DNA from: Legionella maceachernii
Lineage (GTDB): Bacteria; Pseudomonadota; Gammaproteobacteria; Legionellales; Legionellaceae
Assembly: GCF_900167045.1 (NCBI RefSeq)
Contig: NZ_FUXJ01000026.1
Coordinates: 1-35,233 of the forward strand
Length of the DNA: 35,233 nucleotides
Direction: 5' to 3'
Shown here: piece by piece, positions 7,894 through 15,678 of the stretch
Layout: every line of letters begins with the position of its first letter
Numbering within the stretch: the first letter of the stretch is position 1
Translations under genes and position numbers: made by a program
The notes under the pieces: generated by a model
Database searches by the model: none
What the model was told of the DNA's origin: nothing
Seen by the model: the letters and a program-made list of their open reading frames with translations, nothing else

Positions 7894-7933
7894 GTAGCAG
7901 TTAGTAGCATTTATGTAGCGTATTTATTGCTAC
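7894..7933 (+). repeat. right four-site array
   Basis: Three direct sites at offsets 0, 10 and 21 (GTAGCA, GTAGCA, GTAGCG) are followed by an inverted TGCTAC at offset 34. This is the mirror image of 7656-7695. Steps of 10-11 bp put the direct sites on one face of the helix. Confidence 0.7.
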
Positions 7934-8209
7934 ATTTATGTTGGGTGTTTTGATATAGAGATGGCGCCTAGATCCTTTTGGAATCACTATTATCAAGTAA
8001 ATGAAAATCCGTCGTTAAGAAAGTGTAGCAGTTGTAGCATTGTATCCCATAAAGTAACTTTTGGTTGTAATCAGGGTTTGAACCAAGCAGTGATTTTCAT
8101 CAGTGAGTTGCGGGTATTTCAGAAATAAACTCCACTTATGTGATCAATGTCCTTAGGTTCCTTAATTTGGTATTATACAGATAGATTCTAATTGCTCTTT
8201 TTAATCACG

Positions 8210-9106
8210 ATGCAAATAACAAAAACCACAATAAGAGAAAAGATTTATCATATACGCAACCTTCAGGTGATGCTTGATAGTGAGCTTGCAGAAATATATG
8301 GAATTGAAACAAAAGTTTTTAATCAAGCAGTAAAGAGAAATGAAGAAAGATTCCCAGATTCTTTTAGATTTCAATTAACAGTAGATGAATATAAGGCTTT
8401 AAGGTCACAAATTGTGACCTTAGAAAATCTATCTCGAGGGCAACATCGCAAATATATGCCTTATGTTTTTACAGAACAAGGGGTTGCTATGCTCTCAGCA
8501 GTATTAAGAAGTAAAACTGCTATTGAGGTAAGCATTCAAATTATGGATTCGTTTGTAGAGATGAGGAAGTTCTTTACAGCACATGCTGATTTAGTTACAA
8601 AAATTCAGCATATTGAACAGAAACAAATTTTGCATGAGGCTAAAACCCAAGAAAAATTTGAGGCAATATTCTCTGCATTAGAAGAGAAACCAGTTGTTCC
8701 AAATCAAGGTATTTTCTACGATGGTCAAATCTTTGATGCATATTTATTTGTGTCAAAATTAATTAGATCAGCAAAAGAATCAATAATATTGCTTGATAAT
8801 TATGTCGATGAGACTGTTTTAGAACATTTGTCTAAAGCTGAACCTCAAGTGAAGATTTATATACTGACTAAAACGATCAACAAGAATTTGAAATTAGATA
8901 TTGAAAAGCACAATGCACAGTATAAGAAGATAGAACTATTCCAGTTTGACTTATCTCATGATCGGTTTTTAATCATTGATCAGTATGATATATATCATAT
9001 CGGCGCATCCTTAAAAGATTTAGCTAAGAAGTGGTTTGCTTTTTCTAAGCTTGGGCATAGTAGCTTTGGGTTGATGGAGCGAATAAATTCAATCATAAAA
9101 AGCTAA
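8210..9106 (+). CDS. ORF6N-domain DNA-binding protein with PLD-like C-terminus
   Basis: About 298 residues from the ATG at 8210; a TTG at 8192 would add six codons. The N-terminal ORF6N domain (about 1-95) is recognisable from IRNLQVMLDSELAEIYGIET, LNQAVKRN-type helix (FNQAVKRNEERFPDSFRFQL) and KYMPYVFTEQGVAMLSAVLR. The domain is shared by phage antirepressors and mobile-element proteins. A coiled linker follows. The C-terminal 130 residues resemble a phospholipase-D-like half: SAKESIILLDNYVD, then HDRFLIID (HxxxxxxD) and YHIGASLKDLAKKWFAF. The catalytic HxK is replaced by HDR, so nuclease activity is doubtful. A perfect palindrome lies within the ORF6N coding region and again 5 bases after the stop codon. 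The GTAGCA arrays lie immediately upstream, so this protein is a candidate binder of either. Confidence 0.8.
   Translation: MQITKTTIREKIYHIRNLQVMLDSELAEIYGIETKVFNQAVKRNEERFPDSFRFQLTVDEYKALRSQIVTLENLSRGQHRKYMPYVFTEQGVAMLSAVLRSKTAIEVSIQIMDSFVEMRKFFTAHADLVTKIQHIEQKQILHEAKTQEKFEAIFSALEEKPVVPNQGIFYDGQIFDAYLFVSKLIRSAKESIILLDNYVDETVLEHLSKAEPQVKIYILTKTINKNLKLDIEKHNAQYKKIELFQFDLSHDRFLIIDQYDIYHIGASLKDLAKKWFAFSKLGHSSFGLMERINSIIKS
8400..8422. repeat. perfect 23-bp palindrome inside the ORF6N gene
   Basis: Arms TAAGGTCACAA and TTGTGACCTTA surround a single central A. The palindrome lies within the codons for LRSQIVTLE. Its exact reverse complement occurs after the gene at 9113-9135. Confidence 0.8.
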
Positions 9107-9111
9107 ATATT

Positions 9112-9136
9112 TTAAGGTCACAATTTGTGACCTTAA
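9112..9136. repeat. perfect 25-bp palindrome after the ORF6N gene
   Basis: Arms TTAAGGTCACAA and TTGTGACCTTAA surround a central T, and the palindrome begins 5 bases after the stop codon. The inner 23 bases equal the intragenic copy in reverse complement. No T-run follows, so a protein-binding site is likelier than an intrinsic terminator. Nothing else was recognised up to 9344. Confidence 0.75.
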
Positions 9137-9344
9137 GTTACTAATTACTTGATAAATAAAAAATTGTATCGAAAGTTGGTGACATTTAAAAAGTGAACCC
9201 TAGAGAATTATTTTGTCATAAATACAACATTAGATAACGTGGATAAGGCTATTACTCAGATCCCGATACTGAGTTTTAACGATAGGTCATAGATATGAAC
9301 CCAACTCTCGCTGATTAATTATTTAACAGAGTGAATTCAAAAAA

Positions 9345-10106
9345 ATGAAATTTAATACCATAAAATCAATAAAGTACATAATGATGAGCTTGTTATGTGG
9401 GGTTATAATGTCGAGCTATGCTGAACAACAAACTATTTTGTTAATTGCTGATCCAAAAGTACTCGCCGTACCAATTACAGATAATCATGAACCCATGGTT
9501 GATTTAAAAAAACAAAGCGATATTGCTTATGGTCCTTCGCCTGAAATTTCGAATAATACTGATTATACAAAATTGCGAAAAACAGTTTATGAAAAATTAA
9601 AACAAGCACAAGCTTCGTTACCACAAGGATTACATTTCTGCTTGTATGAGGGGTATCGAAGTCTACAATTACAAAAAACATTATTTGATGCACGATTTGC
9701 AAAAGTTAAGATGGAGCATCCTGGAAGATCTCGGCAACAATTATTTAATGAGACCACCAAGTTGGTTTCTCCTGTAGTGAATTTTGATGGCTCAAAAAAC
9801 ATTCCGCCTCATGCAACCGGTGGAGCTATTGATGTCTATTTACTCAATGAAAAAGGAGAAGTGGTTGATATGGGTATTCATCCTAAAGATTGGATGAAAG
9901 ACTTAAATGGCTCCCTGTCATTAACAAATTCTAATGTGATTTCAAAAGAAGCTAAAAAGTACCGACAGATTATGAGTGATGCATTAAACCATGTTGGTTT
10001 TGTCAATTATCCCACCGAATATTGGCACTGGTCTTACGGTGATCGTTATTGGGCATACAACAAACATAAATCTCATGCGATTTATGACAGTTATACATTA
10101 AATTAA
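9345..10106 (+). CDS. VanX/DdpX-like D-alanyl-D-alanine dipeptidase (M15D), exported
   Basis: A 253-residue zinc dipeptidase. A signal peptide (hydrophobic 11-24, likely cut after SSYA) places it in the periplasm. The VanX signatures are visible: CLYEGYRS (Arg105), PHATGGAIDVYL (zinc ligands His156 and Asp163) and PTEYWHWSYGDRYWAY (catalytic Glu225, zinc ligand His228). The family hydrolyses D-Ala-D-Ala. With no VanA/VanH partners here, peptidoglycan turnover or scavenging, as for DdpX, is likelier than glycopeptide resistance. It appears monocistronic, and the Shine-Dalgarno is weak. Confidence 0.88.
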   Translation: MKFNTIKSIKYIMMSLLCGVIMSSYAEQQTILLIADPKVLAVPITDNHEPMVDLKKQSDIAYGPSPEISNNTDYTKLRKTVYEKLKQAQASLPQGLHFCLYEGYRSLQLQKTLFDARFAKVKMEHPGRSRQQLFNETTKLVSPVVNFDGSKNIPPHATGGAIDVYLLNEKGEVVDMGIHPKDWMKDLNGSLSLTNSNVISKEAKKYRQIMSDALNHVGFVNYPTEYWHWSYGDRYWAYNKHKSHAIYDSYTLN

Positions 10107-10141
10107 TACAGTAAGAACTAGACTAAACTGTAAAGATCCAT

Positions 10142-10453
10142 TTATATCATTTCAAAATGAAAAACCTGATAAGAGGGTGATTCATAGGGATGAGCGTTCT
10201 TTAAAGCTGCAACAGCAGCTTTAATTTGCTCATCAGTACAGACAATTTCTACTTTATATTCAGGTACTCTTTCAAGCTGATTGATTTTTCCTATAAAAGC
10301 ATGGCTGCCAGGTAATGGCATAAATTGCCCCTCACCTAATGTTTGCCAGGCACAATGCTGGTAATGATCAACGCTTCCTGCTCCTGTAGCAAAAATAGCA
10401 TTTTTAACAATTTCTAAATGTGTTTCTGGAACACAAAAACAAAGCATATACAT
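10142..10453 (-). CDS. YqfO/NIF3-like small protein
   Basis: A 103-residue protein beginning MYMLCFCVPETHLE. This start is chosen because AGGTGAT lies 5 bases upstream and it leaves a small gap after the pdxH-like gene. An upstream in-frame ATG at 10489 would force overlap and lacks support. The sequence matches the CutA-like YqfO insert domain of NIF3 proteins (HLEIVKNAIFATGAGSVDHY, GSHAFIGK, YKVEIVCTDEQIKAAVAALK, HPYESPSYQVF) found alone in many proteobacteria. The fold is trimeric and possibly metal-binding, and the function is unknown. It is probably co-transcribed with the upstream oxidase. Confidence 0.8.
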   Translation of the reverse strand: MYMLCFCVPETHLEIVKNAIFATGAGSVDHYQHCAWQTLGEGQFMPLPGSHAFIGKINQLERVPEYKVEIVCTDEQIKAAVAALKNAHPYESPSYQVFHFEMI

Positions 10454-10461
10454 GATATCAC

Positions 10462-11037
10462 CTATGGGGAAATTAATTCTGTTTTCCAAGAGCCCTCTAT
10501 CTTCGTATAACGAATTACTTCAGAAAAAGAAATAGAGCCGACTGTGTAGAAAATCCATGTTTTGGGGATAAAGCGAAAGCCGAAATAATACTTACTCATA
10601 GGGATAGGAAGGCTTGAAAATTGCTCACTCAATTCTTTTTTCCTAGTTTCCAATTGATTTAGATCTTTAATAACAAGGCCGGAAGTAGGAGCATAAGCAG
10701 AAAATCTCAATTGGCGCTCACGAGGAAGAGTTTTCCAAAAAGCCTCATTTTCTTCTTGGGAAATGGGTATTGCTGTACCTTCTAAAATAACTTGTCGGCT
10801 TTGCATCGCAAATAAAAAATTTAAACAGGATTTAGGGTTATTTAATAATTCAGCAACCTTGCGTGTTTTTTGTTGTGTAAAAAATAAAAGACTCTCTGTT
10901 TCAATTTCGCGAATGGCCACCACTCGACTATGAGGTTCACCAGAACTGTTGCAAGTGCTTAAAACAGCACAAGAAGGATCCTCAATCCCTCGTTCTTTTT
11001 CCTTGTTCAACCATTCTTTTAGCATATTAAAGGGCAC
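10462..11037 (-). CDS. pyridoxamine 5'-phosphate oxidase-like FMN protein (PdxH type)
   Basis: A 191-residue protein. GTG is the likely start, since AGGAG lies 6 bases upstream. The split-barrel flavin domain is seen in CAVLSTCNSSGEPHSRVVAI, LLFFTQQKTRKVAELLNNP and RQVILEGTAIPIS. The region FWKTLPRERQLRFSAYAPTS aligns with the PdxH FMN-contact region (RPR..Q..A..S.QS). The tail YYFGFRFIPKTWIFYTVGSI lacks the usual RLHDR substrate segment. It may therefore be a paralog with another substrate rather than the vitamin B6 enzyme. The YqfO-like gene follows 8 bases later. Confidence 0.75.
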   Translation of the reverse strand: MPFNMLKEWLNKEKERGIEDPSCAVLSTCNSSGEPHSRVVAIREIETESLLFFTQQKTRKVAELLNNPKSCLNFLFAMQSRQVILEGTAIPISQEENEAFWKTLPRERQLRFSAYAPTSGLVIKDLNQLETRKKELSEQFSSLPIPMSKYYFGFRFIPKTWIFYTVGSISFSEVIRYTKIEGSWKTELISP

Positions 11038-11086
11038 AAATTTCTCCTGTTAATTGGTGTACTAGAGTTAATGTATCAGGTTGAAC

Positions 11087-12589
11087 TTATACTTTGAATG
11101 CACGAGGGTTCACTTCCACCATGGTTTTTGAACCTGATTTTACAATGCGTATTTGATTGTGCTCCACTAATAATTCAACAGCTAAGTCGCGTTTTATTTT
11201 ATCTCGCAGTGGGCTTAATTGTTGAATAGTTCGTAAGGTTGTTGAGCTAATATTTTTTTCAATAAACCAGTCCATTAGTTTGAGGGCATCGGAAAACTGC
11301 AAAGAAACGGTCTCAGTAGGCATAATTCGTCGTGCTTCTTGCAAATGCCAACTAATTATTTCAATGGCATTTTCGGTATGCTCTACACTAATATCCCCAA
11401 GGCGTCCTTCAAATAGATGAAATAGAGCTGCAAGCCGCGCTGTATTTTCAGCGGCTTTTGACGCAAAATCAACGACATCGACCCACTGGCCTTGAGGCTT
11501 TAACCCAGCTTCTACAGCATTAAAAAATAAAATCCATTGGTGTTTTGCGGCCATGCTCATTTTCAACAATGGAAGTTGAATACAACCTTGATGGCTTAAT
11601 TGTTCTGACTGGTTTAAGCAGGCAGTGACACGTTGCTCATAATGGGTTAGAGAATGTAAAGAAGCAGGCGGCTCTTGGTAAAATCGATTTCCCATACTGT
11701 TGGCAGGATAAGCCATAAGGCAACGAGCTAAAAAACCGCTTTGTCGACTAATACCCGATGCTTGCTTGGTAAGTTGTTGTAAGATAAGCGGTTGCATCAT
11801 CAAGTTAAGTGTTAAACGCCGATTTTCAATGGTAAATCCTTGCGTTGTTTTACGATGCGCCGTGAATGTCTTACCGTCCCACAAACGATTAAGCAAAGCT
11901 ACAAAACGAGTCGGATTGCCTTGCATGCTATGGCTACCTAAGATGATACCTGCCTCATCAGACCAAAGGGAAGCGGAAGGCCAACCTTGGGCTAAATGAA
12001 TAGCCAGTGCTTCTTGGGTAGCATCTTCAAAATAAAGAGTGGGTTGCAAAGGAATTTCCGGTTCTTGATGAATTAACTCATCAAGCATTTCTTTGGCATA
12101 ATCCGAGTCTTCTCCCGTATAGGTTGCACGTTTGATTTGGGAGAATAAACTGTCTTTTTCCATTTGCCATACTTGGTGTTGCGTTAGCGCTGATAACACT
12201 TCAGGTTCACGCCTTTTACGAATAAGTGTTTCCCAATGACGCGCTGCTTTCGAAAAAACATTATCTGCAGCTGTTTTTCGGGTGCCAGAGCCGCTGGCAA
12301 TTAAAAAATAAAGTGATACTGGACTAATTAAATAGTTGTCTCGTGCTACATTAGCAAGTGATTGGCATGATAAAGACATATTAGCCAAGGCGCTGCATGC
12401 AATCAAAGGCAGGGGCTGCTGTCCATATTGTTGATAGTCTACTACGGCTTTTCTAACAATTGAGGGAAGTGCCTCAACTGGGTAAGGACAATCAGGAGCT
12501 AAGATTGGAGAAAGTGGAATAGGTTGTCCCCATTTGATGCTTTGATGTGGATTATTTTTAATCTCTAATTCATTTTGTTCGATAGTCAT
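11087..12589 (-). CDS. DUF3987 (YfjI-like) P-loop protein
   Basis: A 500-residue protein of the DUF3987/YfjI family found in islands, phages and satellites and related to primase-helicases. The P-loop is the family's variant form (LIASGSGTRKTAADNVF, about 96-112), in which RK replaces the usual GK. The Walker-B-like strand is SASLWSDEAGIILG. Downstream family features are RFVALLNRLWDGKTFTAHRK, LNLMMQPLILQQL and the arginine-containing GFLARCLMAYP. No primase domain is fused. A role in replication of a mobile element is the usual guess. It is possibly linked to the iteron-like arrays 3 kb away, but this is unproved. No clear Shine-Dalgarno was seen. Confidence 0.8.
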   Translation of the reverse strand: MTIEQNELEIKNNPHQSIKWGQPIPLSPILAPDCPYPVEALPSIVRKAVVDYQQYGQQPLPLIACSALANMSLSCQSLANVARDNYLISPVSLYFLIASGSGTRKTAADNVFSKAARHWETLIRKRREPEVLSALTQHQVWQMEKDSLFSQIKRATYTGEDSDYAKEMLDELIHQEPEIPLQPTLYFEDATQEALAIHLAQGWPSASLWSDEAGIILGSHSMQGNPTRFVALLNRLWDGKTFTAHRKTTQGFTIENRRLTLNLMMQPLILQQLTKQASGISRQSGFLARCLMAYPANSMGNRFYQEPPASLHSLTHYEQRVTACLNQSEQLSHQGCIQLPLLKMSMAAKHQWILFFNAVEAGLKPQGQWVDVVDFASKAAENTARLAALFHLFEGRLGDISVEHTENAIEIISWHLQEARRIMPTETVSLQFSDALKLMDWFIEKNISSTTLRTIQQLSPLRDKIKRDLAVELLVEHNQIRIVKSGSKTMVEVNPRAFKV

Positions 12590-12651
12590 TATTTTAAGGA
12601 TTGTATTTTGTAATAGAGTTTTATTTTACCCTAGCTTCAATATCATGCAAA

Positions 12652-12732
12652 ATGAGAGGACTGAAAAGCTCTGTAGCTAAGAAAATAGAAGATCAAATAC
12701 AAGAAGTACTAAATTATTGGGGCAACTACTAA
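12652..12732 (+). CDS. possible 26-residue ORF or remnant
   Basis: ATG to TAA encodes 26 residues beginning MRGLKSSVAKKIEDQIQEVL and ending NYWGNY. It looks like the C-terminal helix of a lost protein rather than a free-standing gene. No Shine-Dalgarno and no recognised family. Its end lies inside the left arm of a hairpin. Confidence 0.15.
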   Translation: MRGLKSSVAKKIEDQIQEVLNYWGNY

Positions 12733-12751
12733 TTAATTTTTAGTAGTTGCC
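12721..12751. repeat. 12-bp inverted repeat
   Basis: GGCAACTACTAA (12721-12732) pairs perfectly with TTAGTAGTTGCC (12740-12751) across a 7-base loop, 13 bases after the AraC-type gene ends. Neither side has a T-run, so it is not a classical intrinsic terminator. It may still end that transcript. Confidence 0.5.
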
Positions 12752-12764
12752 GTATAAACCAGCA

Positions 12765-13610
12765 TTATGCTAATAACAGCCAACATTCTGTAAGCAGTTC
12801 TGTCTCAGCAACTTCATGATCAAAGTTGTAATAGCAAAAAATACAGGGCAAATCACCCAGCTGTTCATCGGAGCTTGGCAACCAATCACGATATAAACTA
12901 TAAACGGTATCACTAATAGTATCTCGTGTTCCTTTATGCGTTGCTACAGCATAACGTCCTGCAGGTAAACGTCTTTCAACGATATTACCCTCAAGTTTTA
13001 TTTGTTCTGGTACAGTAATCGCTAAGTCAAAACGAAAATCGGACGGCTCTGTTGTCTTAGGATCGTCGTAAGCAAAACCAAACGCTTCTCCTGCTTTTGG
13101 TTTTAAGTTAATTGATTGAGATTTTGCCCAATCAATTAGCTGGTTAACACTTTCACCTAATTTTTCAGGCGTACCTCGATGTTCAATAACCGCTAAACGT
13201 CTAGCAGGTATTTCTTTAATCAATACATTCATAATATTACCCTGGTTTGGCAATAAATACGGTGGATGCTCCCAAAAACTCCAATTTGAATGCAGCCTAA
13301 ACTCACTAGGACTCAGTCCACAGCTTTGTTTAAATACACGAGTAAATGCTTCATGAGATTCAAATCCCGCACTTATTGCAATTTCAATAATGGTTTTATT
13401 CCTATCTACGATTAATTGATGAGCTGCTCGTTTTAAGCGAAGCCACCGAATATAATGTTGTAGTGATAAACCCGTATAAGCAGTAAATAATCGATGAAAA
13501 TGATATTTTGAAAAGCAGGCAATTTGACTCAATTGAGTCAAATCAAGCTTTTCATCAAGATGTTTGCCGATAAACTCAATTACTTTATCTAATTGTTGCT
13601 TGTAATTCAT
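12765..13610 (-). CDS. AraC-family regulator with GyrI-like ligand-binding domain
   Basis: A 281-residue transcription factor. The N-terminal 110 residues are a two-HTH AraC domain (LTQLSQIACFSKYHFHRLF; TIIEIAISAGFESHEAFTRV; FKQSCGLSPSEFR). Residues 125-281 are a GyrI/AraE-like effector domain (IKEIPARRLAVIEHRGTPEK, RRLPAGRYAVATHKGTRDTI), which binds small hydrophobic or cationic drugs in Rob- and BmrR-like proteins. A strong GAGGAAAGC precedes the ATG. It diverges from an ABC exporter gene across 310 bp, so control of that exporter in response to a drug is a natural inference. Confidence 0.9.
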   Translation of the reverse strand: MNYKQQLDKVIEFIGKHLDEKLDLTQLSQIACFSKYHFHRLFTAYTGLSLQHYIRWLRLKRAAHQLIVDRNKTIIEIAISAGFESHEAFTRVFKQSCGLSPSEFRLHSNWSFWEHPPYLLPNQGNIMNVLIKEIPARRLAVIEHRGTPEKLGESVNQLIDWAKSQSINLKPKAGEAFGFAYDDPKTTEPSDFRFDLAITVPEQIKLEGNIVERRLPAGRYAVATHKGTRDTISDTVYSLYRDWLPSSDEQLGDLPCIFCYYNFDHEVAETELLTECWLLLA

Positions 13611-13920
13611 GCTTTCCTCAATTTAAGACCATCAAACTATTTACACAAACCATGTTATCTTATTTATGGAGATATACTTTGACCATTTTTGCTAATTTTA
13701 ATGCTGTTTCAATTGATGTAGCCAAACTCAGAAGCAACACTAAAAGCGATTCATGTTAAGGGCAAGAAACAAGCTCAAATAAACCTTATCAGGCATTGAG
13801 CAAATAAAAAATGACGATAAAATGTAAGAGTCGCAGAAATTCAAACCCACCTCATTTTCAATTTTTATAACTATTCTAATAACAAGATGAGTATATTGGG
13901 ACTATAGATAAGAAGATACT
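13611..13920. other. 310-bp divergent intergenic region
   Basis: The region separates the AraC-type gene and the ABC exporter and should hold both promoters. TTAATTTTAGCA-like A+T-rich blocks are present but no confident promoter or operator was picked. A short frame near 13679-13760 reads FANFNAVSIDVAKL, faintly like the start of an IS110 transposase, but it is too short to call. Confidence 0.4.
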
Positions 13921-15675
13921 ATGAGTGTATTAAAATTTATTATTCAAAGAGCAATCCCGTACCGTTGGTATTTGTTCGGCATTTTTGCTGCTATGTGTCT
14001 TATTACTATTGATAACACATTAAAGCCTTTTTTGGTCAAACAACTTATTGATACGGTTTCTGGAAGACAAAGCACAAATCTATGGCTTATTGCTGGATTC
14101 TATGGATTTTTGCAAATAATGCTGGTCAGCAGCTGGACTCTTAGTGATTATTGTTTGACCCGTTACGTTGCCAAATTTAGGCTGGATGTCGCTGAACATT
14201 TTATGAAACGTCTCTATGATTATCCTTATAGTTTTTTCCAGAATCAATTGTCAGGAAGCTTAACTTCCAAGCTAAATGATGTATTTCAGCATTTGCCCCA
14301 TCTTATTTTTACTCTCATTAATCCGTTTTGCTATTTTCTGATACTCATTTCTATTTCTCTTGTGTTGCTCTTTTTTGTTGCCCCAGTTTTTGCGGTGATA
14401 TTAACTCTCTGGGTGCTTTTATTTTTTTTAATCACCTTTTTTTCATTGCGACAAAGCATCATTTTGAATAATGAATATTCTGAAGAAAAAGCAAATATTA
14501 TTGGTCTTTGCGCAGATTATCTAAGTAATATGCTAAGCGTTAAAACTTTTACGACCAAGCAATATGAGCTCGGTCGTTTTGAACGTTTAAAGAAGCCTTT
14601 TATTGCTATTGCTGAACGTGGCGGCTTTTATCATACCTGGCTTTATGCCATTTTAGGTCTTTTTACTTCAGTTTATGCCTTTGGATTTATTGTATTTTTG
14701 ATTCTCGGTTACCAAAAAGACAGCTTAAGCCCAGGAGATTTTGCGCTGGTTGTAATGCTTAACTTCAATATTATTAATACAGTCTTTGAACTATCACATA
14801 AATTAAGAGACTTTGTTGTTGATTGGAGTGCCGTCACTCAAGCATTAGCAATGCTTGAGGAAATGCCCCAGAAACTAGACAAGAAAAACGCAAAAAACCT
14901 TGTCGTTAATCAGGGCCAAATTGTCTTTGATAAGGTTAAGTTCAATTATCATGGGGGATATTCACTTTTTCAGAATAAATCGGTTGTCATTGAAGCAGGG
15001 CAGAGAGTGGGTTTGGTGGGTTATTCTGGTGGAGGTAAATCGACCTTTGTGAATCTAATCTTACGACTTTATGATGTGGTTGATGGTCAAATTCTAATCG
15101 ATGACCAAGACATTCAATCTATTACCCAAGATAGCTTACGTCAAGCGATTGCTATGATTCCCCAAGACCCAATGCTTTTTCATCGAAGCCTGATGGATAA
15201 CATTCGTTATGGCAGGACAGGAGCTTCGGATGAGGAAATCATTTTAGCCTCTCAGAAAGCTCATGCTCATGAATTCATTAGCAAGTTACCTCATGGTTAT
15301 GATGCTTTGGTTGGAGAGCGTGGGGTTAAGCTTTCAGGCGGTCAGCGCCAGCGTATTGCCATTGCTCGTGCCATTTTAAAAAATGCGCCTATTTTAATCC
15401 TAGATGAGGCCACGTCTCAGCTGGATTCCATTACAGAATCCAACATTCAAGACAGTCTTTGGGAGTTGATGCAGGGAAAAACAACCTTGGTCGTTGCTCA
15501 TCGCCTATCTACTTTGTTGCATATGGACCGAATTTTAGTATTTGATAAAGGACATATTATCGAAGACGGGACACATGCTGAACTACTAGATCGCGCTGGT
15601 TTGTACAAAACCTTGTGGGATGCTCAGGTTGGCGGCTTTTTACCAGATAAAAACCCTTCGGATCAACTCAATTAA
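13921..15675 (+). CDS. ABC exporter half-transporter (MsbA/multidrug type)
   Basis: A 584-residue fused exporter. Residues 1-320 form six membrane helices of the ABC_membrane type. Residues 335-575 form the nucleotide-binding domain with Walker A GYSGGGKST, Q-loop AMIPQDPMLF, signature LSGGQRQR, Walker B ILILDEATS and H-loop VVAHRLS. It works as a dimer in the inner membrane and probably exports lipids or drugs. AAGAAG precedes the ATG. The nucleotide-binding domain is about 89% identical at protein level to that of the exporter at 24003-25814, whereas the membrane halves are only distantly related. This suggests gene conversion or domain swapping. Its stop lies 3 bases from the stop of the convergent hydrolase gene. 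Confidence 0.92.
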   Translation: MSVLKFIIQRAIPYRWYLFGIFAAMCLITIDNTLKPFLVKQLIDTVSGRQSTNLWLIAGFYGFLQIMLVSSWTLSDYCLTRYVAKFRLDVAEHFMKRLYDYPYSFFQNQLSGSLTSKLNDVFQHLPHLIFTLINPFCYFLILISISLVLLFFVAPVFAVILTLWVLLFFLITFFSLRQSIILNNEYSEEKANIIGLCADYLSNMLSVKTFTTKQYELGRFERLKKPFIAIAERGGFYHTWLYAILGLFTSVYAFGFIVFLILGYQKDSLSPGDFALVVMLNFNIINTVFELSHKLRDFVVDWSAVTQALAMLEEMPQKLDKKNAKNLVVNQGQIVFDKVKFNYHGGYSLFQNKSVVIEAGQRVGLVGYSGGGKSTFVNLILRLYDVVDGQILIDDQDIQSITQDSLRQAIAMIPQDPMLFHRSLMDNIRYGRTGASDEEIILASQKAHAHEFISKLPHGYDALVGERGVKLSGGQRQRIAIARAILKNAPILILDEATSQLDSITESNIQDSLWELMQGKTTLVVAHRLSTLLHMDRILVFDKGHIIEDGTHAELLDRAGLYKTLWDAQVGGFLPDKNPSDQLN

Positions 15676-15678
15676 TAC

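Larger units (their letters stand above)
7548..8039. repeat. twelve GTAGCA/TGCTAC sites in a dyad layout (iteron-like)
   Basis: The 738 bases between 7472 and 8209 hold no convincing gene. Eleven exact GTAGCA hexamers and one GTAGCG occur here, counting both strands. They start at 7548(-), 7556(-), 7656(+), 7669(-), 7680(-), 7690(-), 7894(+), 7904(+), 7915(+, GTAGCG), 7928(-), 8025(+) and 8034(+). About 0.24 would be expected by chance for one hexamer on both strands. Most sites read TGTAGCA. The layout is close to symmetric about 7795: an outer pair, an inner array of four, then the mirror image. The centre is A+T-rich. This fits an origin for a replication initiator or a cooperative operator. 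The two flanking genes are AadA-like and ORF6N. Confidence 0.75.

Noticed and set aside
7548-8039. CRISPR array or simple inverted duplication
   Set aside because: The repeats are only 6-7 bases long, occur on both strands, and the segments between them do not align between the two halves.
10454-10489. N-terminal extension of the YqfO-like protein
   Set aside because: It overlaps the oxidase gene and has no ribosome site; AGGTGAT precedes the internal ATG at 10453.
12721-12751. Intrinsic terminator or IS end
   Set aside because: The stem is perfect but has no T-run on either strand and no matching partner repeat was seen.
13679-13760. IS110 transposase remnant (FNAVSIDVAKL)
   Set aside because: Only one short motif agrees and no continuation in any frame was found.
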